A stretch of DNA of 64,000 nt from Micromonospora_G sp044458865 (GTDB lineage Bacteria > Actinomycetota > Actinomycetes > Mycobacteriales > Micromonosporaceae), in the NCBI RefSeq assembly GCF_044458865.1, contig NZ_JBITIH010000005.1:124001-188000 (forward strand). The letters are read 5' to 3'. Positions within the stretch are counted from its first letter, which is position 1. Every line of letters starts with the position of its first letter. The notes under the pieces were generated by a model, which made no database searches, was not told the DNA's origin, and worked only from the letters and a program-made list of their open reading frames with translations. Positions 53,085-60,610 of the stretch are shown one piece after another. Both the position numbers and the translations under genes were made by a program.

Positions 53085-54901
53085 GACGCCAGCGAGTTCC
53101 ACTGCATCGCAGTTTGGTGACCCGGCTGTTGGTCACCTCGGTCCTGGTGGCTGTGTGCGCGATTCTGGCGACCGCGTGGTTAGCCGTGCAGTCGACCACC
53201 CACGCGATCCAGCAGGAGCAGGGCCGCTCGCTGGCCGACGACAAGAGCGTCTACGACACGCTCCTGGGCTACGCCGCCACCCATCACGACTGGTCGGGGG
53301 TGAGCGCCATTGCCACGGAGCGGGCCGGCGAGCTCGACCGGCGGATCACCCTGATGACCCAGGACCGGCAGTTGATCGCCGACTCCGCGCCGGCCGGCCC
53401 CTCGCTGCAGACGGCTCGACCATCGGCGACCGTCGACCCGCTGCAGGTGGATCTGGGCCTGACCGGCGGGACCGAGCGGATCGACGCGCGTGCGGTCGGG
53501 CCGTTCCAGCTGAGCCCGCAGGAACGCGACGCCACCCGGAGGTGGGCCGGCGAGCAACTCGACTGCATCCGCGACCAAACCCCGTTGGACGGGGAGATCG
53601 TGGTGAGCCCGACGGGGCGGGCATCGGTGCGGGTGATCGGGTGGGACTCCCGGAACGTGGCGGACACCTGCCTGCCGACCGAGCTGGCGAGGCCGACGCC
53701 GAGTGAAGCCAATTGGATCAAGGAGTTGTCGACGGCGACCAAGGCATGCCTGCATGATCCGGACGCCAGTCTCAAAATCAAGCTGGACCTCACGGCGGTG
53801 AGTGTCGGGGACGCCGATTTCGACAAGCGGATCGACAGTTGTCTGCTGAAGTCACGGCAAAATCAACTGAAGGCGTACGTGGCGCCGCCTGCACTACTGT
53901 TCGTCACCGACAAATCACAGGAGACCACCGAGGTAGCGTTCAATCTGTCTCGCGCTAACAAGATCCGGATTGCCGCGGTGACAGCGGCGGTGCTGGCCGC
54001 CGCCGTACTGATCACGATCTTGGTTGGACGTCGCCTCGTACGGCCGCTGCGGGTGCTGACCGACGCCGCTCGCCAGCCCCTGGACGAGCAGACCCGGGTA
54101 CCCGTGACCACCCGCGACGAGATCGGCCACCTGGCCACCGCCCTCAACGAACTTGCCACCCGCCGCGAGCAGACCGAGGCGTTGCGCAAGAGCATGGTCA
54201 ACGACGTGGCGCATGAGCTGCGAACACCGGTGAGCACCATACGTAGCTGGCTGGAGGCCGCCCAGGATGGTCTGGCCCAGCTCGACCCCCAACTACTCAA
54301 CCTCCTGCTGGAGGAGACGTTGCTTCTCCAGCACATCATCGACGACCTGCGGGACCTTGCCGCCGCCGATGCCGGCGACCTGCGTATCCACCACGAGACG
54401 TGCTACGTGGCCGACCTGCTCGAACAGGTCGTCGAGGCGCACCGGGGCGCCGCCGAGCTCGCCGGGGTACGGCTGAACAGCGACACCGCCGCCGACCCGG
54501 AGGTGGCGGTGGACCCTGCCCGGCTGCGCCAACTCGTCGGCAATCTCGTCGCCAACGCCGTCCGACACACCTCTGCGGGCGGCTCGGTCACCGTCCGCTG
54601 CACGGTGCTCGGCGACGAACTGACCATCGCCGTGATTGACACCGGAACCGGCATAGCACCCGCCGACGTGCCCAGGGTCTTCGACCGTTTCTGGCGGGCC
54701 GACGACTCACGGACCCGCAGCACCGGGGGCAGCGGGCTCGGCCTGTCGATCGCCCGCAAACTCGCCGAGGCCCACGGTGGGACGATCACCGTCGAGAGCG
54801 TCCTCGGTCAGGGCAGCGTCTTCACCGTCCGGCTGCCGATCGTCGCGCCGCCCGACTTCGCGCACCGCGCACCGCGCACGTATTCGTCGCACCTGCGGTG
54901 A
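53081..54901 (+). CDS. Two-component sensor histidine kinase
   Basis: 606 residues. Two transmembrane helices (~12-36 and ~297-318) enclose a large ~260-residue sensor domain with four cysteines (DCIRDQ, DTCLPT, KACLHD, DSCLLK). HAMP domain ~318-370. The dimerisation helix carries His378 in NDVAHELRTPVS. N, G1 and G2 boxes are intact (LVANAVRHT, DTGTGIAP, GGSGLGLSIA). It phosphorylates the overlapping response regulator. The cysteine-rich sensor is unusual and may be disulfide-stabilised. Confidence 0.95.
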   Translation: MRRQRVPLHRSLVTRLLVTSVLVAVCAILATAWLAVQSTTHAIQQEQGRSLADDKSVYDTLLGYAATHHDWSGVSAIATERAGELDRRITLMTQDRQLIADSAPAGPSLQTARPSATVDPLQVDLGLTGGTERIDARAVGPFQLSPQERDATRRWAGEQLDCIRDQTPLDGEIVVSPTGRASVRVIGWDSRNVADTCLPTELARPTPSEANWIKELSTATKACLHDPDASLKIKLDLTAVSVGDADFDKRIDSCLLKSRQNQLKAYVAPPALLFVTDKSQETTEVAFNLSRANKIRIAAVTAAVLAAAVLITILVGRRLVRPLRVLTDAARQPLDEQTRVPVTTRDEIGHLATALNELATRREQTEALRKSMVNDVAHELRTPVSTIRSWLEAAQDGLAQLDPQLLNLLLEETLLLQHIIDDLRDLAAADAGDLRIHHETCYVADLLEQVVEAHRGAAELAGVRLNSDTAADPEVAVDPARLRQLVGNLVANAVRHTSAGGSVTVRCTVLGDELTIAVIDTGTGIAPADVPRVFDRFWRADDSRTRSTGGSGLGLSIARKLAEAHGGTITVESVLGQGSVFTVRLPIVAPPDFAHRAPRTYSSHLR

Positions 54902-54920
54902 AGTGTGACTCGCGCTGGCC

Positions 54921-54955
54921 GGTGCTGGCGGCAGTGCCTTCCGGCCGCCAGCACC
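54921..54955. terminator. Hairpin between the kinase and the convergent acetyltransferase-like gene
   Basis: GGTGCTGGCGG (54921-54931) and CCGCCAGCACC (54945-54955) form an 11-bp perfect stem. Confidence 0.7.
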
Positions 54956-54963
54956 AGACCGGA

Positions 54964-55785
54964 TCAGTCCGTCGTGGCCGGGGCCTGCCAGATCCAGTCT
55001 TGGCGGTCGTACAACGGGGTGAGCCCCAGGCGGATCAGGTTGTTCAGGGACGGGTTCGAGTCGCCCGACTCGGGCCGGCCGGTTTCGGCGACCAACCAGC
55101 GGCATCCGGCATCCGCCGCCGCCCGTGCCCGCACCGCGATCAGCGCTGACTGCGCGCCCCGTCCACGGTGGCTCTCCAGGGTGGCGTCGGAGTTCAGTGA
55201 GGCGACCTCACCGTGGACGAAGAGGTTCGCGCCCGCCACCATCTCGTCGCCGTCCCAGGCGGCGTACCCACGGAAGGCGGGCAGGCCCACCGAGGCGGTG
55301 CTCGCCACGGCGAAGAGCTCCGGCATTCCGAACACGTCCGCCATCAGCGACGCCCACTGCCCGGCCTGCGTCGACGTGACCGGCGCGACCCGCAGATCCG
55401 TCGTACGCGGCACGATGGCATCGACCTCGCCGGCGAGTTTCACGCTCCACCGACCGCCGGTCAGCCCGTGTACGGCACAGATCTCGTCCCAGTTCGACGG
55501 CAGGGCCTCCGGGGCGATCTGGATCCGGAGCGCGGTGCTGCCGTACGAGCGGTGCCAGTCGATGACCTCGCCGATCAGCGTCTCGGTGACCGGCTCGGTG
55601 AGGCCGAGCCCGAGCGTCTTGTGCAGGTTGCCGTCCCGGTAGGCGAGGGACGCGCCGCCGCCGACGCGACGCACGGCGAAGCCGTACTTCTCCTGGTCGC
55701 TCGCGGGTACCAACGCCACAATCGCCGCGTTGACCTCAAGTTCGACGAACTCGGCGAGGGCGGTTGAGATCTTCTCTGCTGACAT
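54964..55785 (-). CDS. GNAT-like acetyltransferase, paralog 1
   Basis: 273 residues from the ATG at 55785. The C-terminal ~140 residues have a GNAT-like order: GYAAWDGDEMVAGANLFV (strands), then SHRGRGAQSALIAVRA (acetyl-CoA loop, R/Q-x-x-G-x-A type) and NNLIRLGLTPLY. The N-terminal ~120 residues look like a second, degenerate GNAT-type half. The same arrangement is in the next gene, about 45% identical by eye. The usual target would be an amine. Not identified. Confidence 0.75.
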   Translation of the reverse strand: MSAEKISTALAEFVELEVNAAIVALVPASDQEKYGFAVRRVGGGASLAYRDGNLHKTLGLGLTEPVTETLIGEVIDWHRSYGSTALRIQIAPEALPSNWDEICAVHGLTGGRWSVKLAGEVDAIVPRTTDLRVAPVTSTQAGQWASLMADVFGMPELFAVASTASVGLPAFRGYAAWDGDEMVAGANLFVHGEVASLNSDATLESHRGRGAQSALIAVRARAAADAGCRWLVAETGRPESGDSNPSLNNLIRLGLTPLYDRQDWIWQAPATTD

Positions 55786-55822
55786 GGAAAACCCCGTGAA
55801 TGCGACTGGTACGAACACAGGC

Positions 55823-56656
55823 TCAGGCGGCGACGACGCCCCCCGGCTTCCAGATCCAGCTCTGCCGCGCGTACAGCAGGGTGAATCCGGAACGGAGCAT
55901 GTTGTTGTACGACGAATTCGACTCGCCCTCGGTGGGCTTACCGGTCTCGGTCACGAGCCAGCGGCAGCCGGCTTCGGCGGCGGCCTGTGCCCGGGCTGTG
56001 AGGAGGGCCGACTGGATGCCACGGTTGCGGTGACTTGCCTTCGTGGCGCCGGTGTTGAGCGACGCGACGTCGCCGTCGATGAAGAGGCTGCCTCCGGCGA
56101 CCATCTCGTCCCCGTCCCAGGCGGCGAGGGGGCGGAAGTCGGGCCGGCGGCCGGTGCCCGCGATCATCGAGTCGAAGTGTTCGGGCATGCCGAAGATGAC
56201 GCTGAGCATGGTCGCCCACTTGTCGACGTCCTGCGGATCGACCAAGCCGACCCGCAGGTCGGTCGTACCCGGCTTGAAGTCCTCGACCGCGCAGGCGAAC
56301 TTCATCATGTGGCCGCCGGGGGTGAGCCCGAATGCCTCACGGATGTCCTCCCAGTCCGGGGGGAGGAGTTCCGGGGCGATCTGGACCTGGGCCGACGGGC
56401 TGCCGTGCTCCCGGTGGAAGTCGACGACCTCACCGATCAGCTTCTTCGTGACCGGTTCGGCGAAGCCGATGCCCAGCGTCTTGTTCCAGCCACCGCCGGT
56501 CGGGTCGTTCCGCATCGCCAGGGAGAAGCCGCCACCGATGTCGGCGGCACTGATGCCGAGCGCCACCCTGCCGCGCTCGGAGGTCGCCGTCACGTACTGG
56601 CGGTTGACTTCGGCTTCGGTGAGTTCGGCGAGCCGGGTGAGGTCACGTGGCGACAC
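55823..56656 (-). CDS. GNAT-like acetyltransferase, paralog 2
   Basis: 277 residues from a GTG. It shares with its neighbour the stretches AAWDGDEMVAGGSLFI, SHRNRGIQSALLTARA, AAEAGCRWLVTETG and NNMLRSGFTLLYARQ, so the two arose by tandem duplication. The acetyl-CoA loop (HRNRGIQSA) is intact. First gene of the pair, with an AT-rich promoter directly before it. The substrate is unknown. Confidence 0.75.
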   Translation of the reverse strand: MSPRDLTRLAELTEAEVNRQYVTATSERGRVALGISAADIGGGFSLAMRNDPTGGGWNKTLGIGFAEPVTKKLIGEVVDFHREHGSPSAQVQIAPELLPPDWEDIREAFGLTPGGHMMKFACAVEDFKPGTTDLRVGLVDPQDVDKWATMLSVIFGMPEHFDSMIAGTGRRPDFRPLAAWDGDEMVAGGSLFIDGDVASLNTGATKASHRNRGIQSALLTARAQAAAEAGCRWLVTETGKPTEGESNSSYNNMLRSGFTLLYARQSWIWKPGGVVAA

Positions 56657-56666
56657 GAGGCATCCC

Positions 56667-56677
56667 TATAAATATTA
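56667..56677 (-). promoter_or_regulatory. AT-rich -10 region before acetyltransferase paralog 2
   Basis: TAATATTTATA on the minus strand stands out in this GC-rich DNA. It ends 10 nt before the GTG, so the leader would be absent or only a few bases long. Confidence 0.45.
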
Positions 56678-56779
56678 GCCAGATTGCACGGATCAGACTG
56701 GTGCGCCGCAATAGAACCTGTTGATCAGTGTTATGGGTAGGCCCGGTGGGGAAGTGTGAGCTGGATCGCCGGACAAATT

Positions 56780-56809
56780 GGGCGGGTCGGCCACAACGCC
56801 AACCCGCCC
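56780..56809 (-). terminator. Hairpin after the YeiH-like gene
   Basis: GGGCGGGT (56780-56787) pairs with ACCCGCCC (56802-56809), extended by GGC/GCC after one mismatch, 21 bp after the stop. Confidence 0.65.
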
Positions 56810-56829
56810 TCCGGGGCGCATCCCACCGT

Positions 56830-57879
56830 TTAGGAACCGGCCCCGACCAGCAGCAGTCCACCGAGCGACGCGGTGGCCAGGACCACGGTGCCGGCAGCGC
56901 CGGTGGCGAGCGCGCGGCCACTGCTCCGGGTGACCGTACGGAGATCGACCGAAGTGCCGACGGCGAACATCGCCGCGGCGAGCAGCAGACCGGCGACCGC
57001 CGAGACCATGGTGACCAGCCCGTGCGGCAGGACCCCGGTGGAGCGCAGTGCCATCGCGACAAGAAATCCGACGACGAACCAGGGCAGCACCGGCGGACGG
57101 GAACGTTGCCCGTCAGCCGTTGGAGTCGAGGTACGGCGGCGGCCGGCCGCTACGAGGGCGACCAGCGGGGCGAGCAGGGCCACCCGGCAGAGTTTCACCA
57201 CGACGGCGGTAGCGAGGGCCGCCGCTCCGATCGCACCGCCGACCGCGACGACCTGACCGACCTCGTGGATGCTCGCCCCGGCCCAGAGGCCGATCAGGGT
57301 GTGATCGAGGCCGAAGAGCAGGCCCAGGCCGGGAATGAGCAGCAGGCAGAGGGTGCCGAGGACGGTGACCACGCCGATCGCGGTGACCACGTCCTCCTCC
57401 TCGCCGTCGGCGACCTCGTTCATGCCGATGACGGCGGAGGCACCGCAGATGGAGACACCGGTAGCGACCAGCAGCGCGGTCGCCGGGCGCAGGCCGAGTC
57501 GCCGCCCGACCCAGCGGGTGACGAGCCACGCCGCCGCCACGCTGACCACGACGACCGCGATCGGACCGATGCCGAGGTCGAGGATGTCGGCGGCGACGAG
57601 TTGCAGGCCGAGCAGCACGATGCCGGCCCGGAGCAGCCCTTTGGCGGCGAAGGTCAGCCCGGGTCGCATCCACTCCCGGTAGCCGCCGAGGCTGCGTACG
57701 CCGACGCCGAGCAGGATCGCCACGATCATCGGACTGACCGGGCTGGCAAGTTGGTTGACGCCGTACCCGATCAGCGCGACGGCTGCGGCGACGGCGAGCC
57801 CGGGCAGGGTGGCGGTGCGTCTGGGCCGGGTCGGGATTGGTGCCCGTTCGATGACCCGTGCCTGTGCCGCTACCGCCAC
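56830..57879 (-). CDS. YeiH-type putative sulfate/sulfite exporter (UPF0324)
   Basis: 349 residues with 9-10 predicted helices. Family signatures: AKGLLRAGIVLLGLQL, TGVSICGASAVIGMNEV, WAGASIHEVGQVVA and MFAVGTSVDLRTV. A conserved basic N-terminus precedes helix 1. YeiH/UPF0324 proteins are predicted anion exporters, often placed beside a LysR gene that responds to sulfur compounds; here that gene is divergent and the intergenic DNA carries a LysR-type box. The neighbouring cysteine-dioxygenase-like gene supports export of sulfite. The transported ion is inferred. Confidence 0.88.
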   Translation of the reverse strand: MAVAAQARVIERAPIPTRPRRTATLPGLAVAAAVALIGYGVNQLASPVSPMIVAILLGVGVRSLGGYREWMRPGLTFAAKGLLRAGIVLLGLQLVAADILDLGIGPIAVVVVSVAAAWLVTRWVGRRLGLRPATALLVATGVSICGASAVIGMNEVADGEEEDVVTAIGVVTVLGTLCLLLIPGLGLLFGLDHTLIGLWAGASIHEVGQVVAVGGAIGAAALATAVVVKLCRVALLAPLVALVAAGRRRTSTPTADGQRSRPPVLPWFVVGFLVAMALRSTGVLPHGLVTMVSAVAGLLLAAAMFAVGTSVDLRTVTRSSGRALATGAAGTVVLATASLGGLLLVGAGS

Positions 57880-57962
57880 CCCGCCACCCCCTCGTTCCGG
57901 TACTGCACTCTTAGGTTGCGCCGCTGGTCAGGGAGCCAGTAGTCCTCGATCACGGTCGACCC

Positions 57963-57979
57963 CATAGCCTGTGGCTATG
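57963..57979. promoter_or_regulatory. LysR-type box overlapping the -10 and start of the first LysR gene
   Basis: CATAGCC-TGT-GGCTATG is a perfect palindrome with the T-N11-A core of LysR sites. It contains the -10 TAGCCT (57965-57970), 6 nt before the ATG at 57977, so a bound regulator would block its own gene. Confidence 0.6.
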
Positions 57980-58912
57980 AGCGACCTTCCGGATCTCGAA
58001 TCCCTCCGGCTGCTGGTCGACGTCGCCGAACTGGGCAGCATCGGCCAGGCGGCACGGGCCGCCGGCATCGCCCAACCGTCGGCCACCAAGCGGCTCGCCG
58101 CCCTCGAACGCTGGGCCGGGGTGCCGCTGCTCCTCCGCACCCACCGGGGATCGCCGCTCACCGACGACGGACGGGTGGTGGTCGGTTGGGCGATCCGGCT
58201 GCTCGGCGCGGCCGACGAGTTCCAGCACAGCCTCGTCGCCCTCCGCGAGGCACGGGCCGCCCAGTTGCGGGTCGCCGCGAGCATGACCGTCGCCGAGGCG
58301 CTGCTGCCCCGGTGGCTGCACCACCTGCGGATGACGTACCCGGACATCCGGGTCGGCCTGACGGTGATCAACTCGACCGAGGTGGCCCGACTGGTCCTCG
58401 CCGACGAGGGGATCGACGTGGGCTTCGTCGAGGGGCCGACGGTGCCGGAAGGGCTCGACAGCCTGGTCGTCGGGCACGACCAGTTGATCGTGGTGGTGGC
58501 ACCGGGACACCGGTGGGCGCGGCGACGACAACCGCTGGAGCCGACCGAACTGGCCGGCACCCGACTGGTGGTCCGCGAGGTCGGATCGGGCACCCGGGAA
58601 ACCCTCGAACGGGCTCTCGCCGATCTCGACCCACTCCCCCCGGAGCTGGCCCTCGGCTCCAACGCCGCGGTCAAGGGCGCGGCCATGGCCGGGACCGCCC
58701 CGGCGGTGCTCAGCCGCTACGCGGTGGAGATGGAACTGGCCGCGAAACTGCTGGTCGCGATCCCGGTACGGGGGCTGACGTTGAGCCGTACGCTGCGCGC
58801 CGTCTGGCCGCGCGGACGGCGCCTCACCGGCTCCGCCACCGCACTGCTCCAGGCGATCGCCCATTCCGGCCGGGCGGAGCGCGCCGAGTCGGGCGGACCA
58901 GCCGAACCATAA
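57977..58912 (+). CDS. LysR-family regulator, probably of the YeiH-like exporter
   Basis: 311 residues from the ATG at 57977. A GTG six bases earlier lies inside the -10 spacer. N-terminal winged HTH (residues ~5-62: LESLRLLVDVAELGSIGQA, RAAGIAQPSATKRLAALE) and a periplasmic-binding-like effector domain (~90-295: LRVAASMTVAEALLP). Divergence from the exporter gene and the palindrome between them are the usual LysR arrangement. The ligand may be sulfite or another sulfur compound; that is inference. Confidence 0.9.
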   Translation: MSDLPDLESLRLLVDVAELGSIGQAARAAGIAQPSATKRLAALERWAGVPLLLRTHRGSPLTDDGRVVVGWAIRLLGAADEFQHSLVALREARAAQLRVAASMTVAEALLPRWLHHLRMTYPDIRVGLTVINSTEVARLVLADEGIDVGFVEGPTVPEGLDSLVVGHDQLIVVVAPGHRWARRRQPLEPTELAGTRLVVREVGSGTRETLERALADLDPLPPELALGSNAAVKGAAMAGTAPAVLSRYAVEMELAAKLLVAIPVRGLTLSRTLRAVWPRGRRLTGSATALLQAIAHSGRAERAESGGPAEP

Positions 58913-59024
58913 GCTGCGCTTTGATCCGGCCAAGAAATCGCAATTGGTACTGAGGAAGGCCGATCCGCAGACTGGCCTCAGGGCCCGAGTCGTCGTACCT
59001 CGGCCCCGAGGGGGCACGGGAAAG

Positions 59025-59558
59025 ATGTCAACGAACCAGATCGACGACCTGGTCCGGAGCGTGCGGACCGCGGCCAACCAGGTCTGTCCGCCCGAGGAGA
59101 CCGCGCGACTGGTCAGCGCCGCGCTCCGAGCCAACCTGCCCACCCGGGAGATCCTCACCCCGGAGCAGTTGGCCGGCGACCCGGACAGCTACGTCCAGCA
59201 CGTGTTGCACGTCGAACCGGACGGCCTCTTCTCCGTCGTCGCCCTGGTCTGGCGCCCGGGGCAGGTCACCCCGATCCACGACCACCTCTGCTGGTGCGTC
59301 GTCGGCGTCGTCGACGGCGTCGAGTCCGAGGTCCGGTACGAGGTCACCGAACGCGACGGCGAGGTGTTCCTCACCCAGGCGGAGGTGACCGAGAACCCCA
59401 CCGGCAGCGTCTGCGGCATCGCCCCGCCCGGCGACATCCACGAGGTACGCAACGCCGGCGCCGACACCGCCGTCTCGATCCACATCTACGGCGCGGACAT
59501 CTCCCGCGTCGGCACCAGCATCCGCCGCCGCTACCACCTCCCTGTCCTGGTCGGCTGA
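59025..59558 (+). CDS. Cysteine dioxygenase-like cupin
   Basis: 177 residues from the ATG at 59025, behind GGGAAAG. A cupin with the iron ligands expected for the thiol dioxygenase family: His85 and His87 in TPIHDHLCW and His139 in GDIHEVRN. The WRPGQVTPIHDH lead-in and Cys-containing loop match bacterial CDO members. It would oxidise cysteine (or 3-mercaptopropionate) to the sulfinate, whose breakdown releases sulfite, and this links it to the exporter upstream. The substrate remains open. Confidence 0.85.
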   Translation: MSTNQIDDLVRSVRTAANQVCPPEETARLVSAALRANLPTREILTPEQLAGDPDSYVQHVLHVEPDGLFSVVALVWRPGQVTPIHDHLCWCVVGVVDGVESEVRYEVTERDGEVFLTQAEVTENPTGSVCGIAPPGDIHEVRNAGADTAVSIHIYGADISRVGTSIRRRYHLPVLVG

Positions 59559-59576
59559 GCGGACCAGGACAGGGAG
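59538..59576 (+). terminator. Hairpin that contains the dioxygenase stop codon
   Basis: CTCCCTGTCCTGGTC (59538-59552) and GACCAGGACAGGGAG (59562-59576) form a perfect 15-bp stem. The TGA (59556-59558) is in the 9-nt loop, so the stem encodes the last residues. Confidence 0.75.
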
Positions 59577-59625
59577 AACGGGCCCAGAGCGGCTAGGCGA
59601 GCCTCATCACATCCCGGGAAAGGCC

Positions 59626-59642
59626 CATAAGCAGCGGTTATG
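59626..59642. promoter_or_regulatory. LysR-type box and -10 of the second LysR gene
   Basis: CATAA-GCAGCGG-TTATG is a 17-bp palindrome with a T-N11-A core. It overlaps TATGCT (59639-59644), 6 nt before the GTG at 59651. Size and ends (CATA...TATG) equal the box of the first LysR gene. Confidence 0.55.
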
Positions 59643-59650
59643 CTTCCCGC

Positions 59651-60595
59651 GTGTTCGACCTGCGCCAGCTTGTGATGTTCCGCCAGGTGGTGGAAAGCGG
59701 ATCGTTCTCCGCGGCGGCCCGCTCGATGCACTGCACCCAGCCGGCGGTCAGCCAACAGATCAAGGCACTGGAGCGGACCGTCGGCGGACCGCTCTTCGCC
59801 CGGGTCGGACGTACCCTGCGGCTCACCGAGGCAGGCACCACGCTGGCCCGGCACGCCGCCGACATCCTCGACAACATGGCCGTCGCCCAACAACAGGTAC
59901 GGGCGGTCGCCACCCTCGAAACCGGCACCGTACGGGTCTGCGCCTTCCCCAGCGCCAACGCGACCCTGGTGCCGTACGCCGCTGCCGCGCTCAAGGAGCG
60001 GCACCCGCAGGTACGGCTGGAGCTGCTGGAGGCCGAGCCACCCGAGTCGTACCAGGTGCTCCGCCGGGCGGAATGTGACGTGGTGGTCGCCTTCACGTAC
60101 GAGTCGGAGCTGCCCCGCACGGCGGAGACCGGGCCGGCCGAGGCGGGCATGTTGGAGGTGCCGCTCCTGGTGGACTCGCTGGTGCTGCTGGTGCCGAGCG
60201 GTCACCCACTGGCCGGGCGGCGCTCGGTCCAGCTCGCCGACCTGGCCGGGGAGACCTGGATCGCCGGCTGTCCCAAGTGTCGGAGCAGTTTCGTCGACGC
60301 CTGTACGGGCAGCGGGTTCAGCCCCACCATCGCCTGCGCCACCGACGACAACCTGGCGTTGCAGGGCCTGGTCGCGGCGGGGCTCGGCGTCGCCCTGCTG
60401 CCGAGTCTGGTGCTCGCCTTCCTCCAGCACCCGGACGTGGTCCCGGTACGGGTCGAGCCGGTGCTGCGACGGACCGTGTCCGCGTACACCTGGCCGGACC
60501 TGGCCCGGACCAGCGCGATCACGGCGATGCTGGAGGCGCTGCGCTCCGCCGCCGAGTCGATCGGCCCGACCGCCTTCCCGACGACCTCCCCCTGA
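59651..60595 (+). CDS. LysR-family regulator 2
   Basis: 314 residues. HTH in residues ~2-60 (LRQLVMFRQVVESGSFSAA, HCTQPAVSQQIKALERTVGG) and an effector domain (~90-300) ending in LRRTVSAYTWPDLARTS. A Cys pair (GCPKCRSSF) in the effector domain is unusual and could respond to thiols or oxidation. It may regulate the dioxygenase gene in front of it. The start codon GTG fits the leaderless promoter. Confidence 0.9.
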   Translation: MFDLRQLVMFRQVVESGSFSAAARSMHCTQPAVSQQIKALERTVGGPLFARVGRTLRLTEAGTTLARHAADILDNMAVAQQQVRAVATLETGTVRVCAFPSANATLVPYAAAALKERHPQVRLELLEAEPPESYQVLRRAECDVVVAFTYESELPRTAETGPAEAGMLEVPLLVDSLVLLVPSGHPLAGRRSVQLADLAGETWIAGCPKCRSSFVDACTGSGFSPTIACATDDNLALQGLVAAGLGVALLPSLVLAFLQHPDVVPVRVEPVLRRTVSAYTWPDLARTSAITAMLEALRSAAESIGPTAFPTTSP

Positions 60596-60610
60596 GGGGC
60601 CTCGGGCGGT

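Noticed and set aside
55050..55090. tRNA-like GGTTCGAGTC stretch
   Set aside because: No acceptor stem or anticodon arm can be folded around it, and it lies inside acetyltransferase paralog 1.
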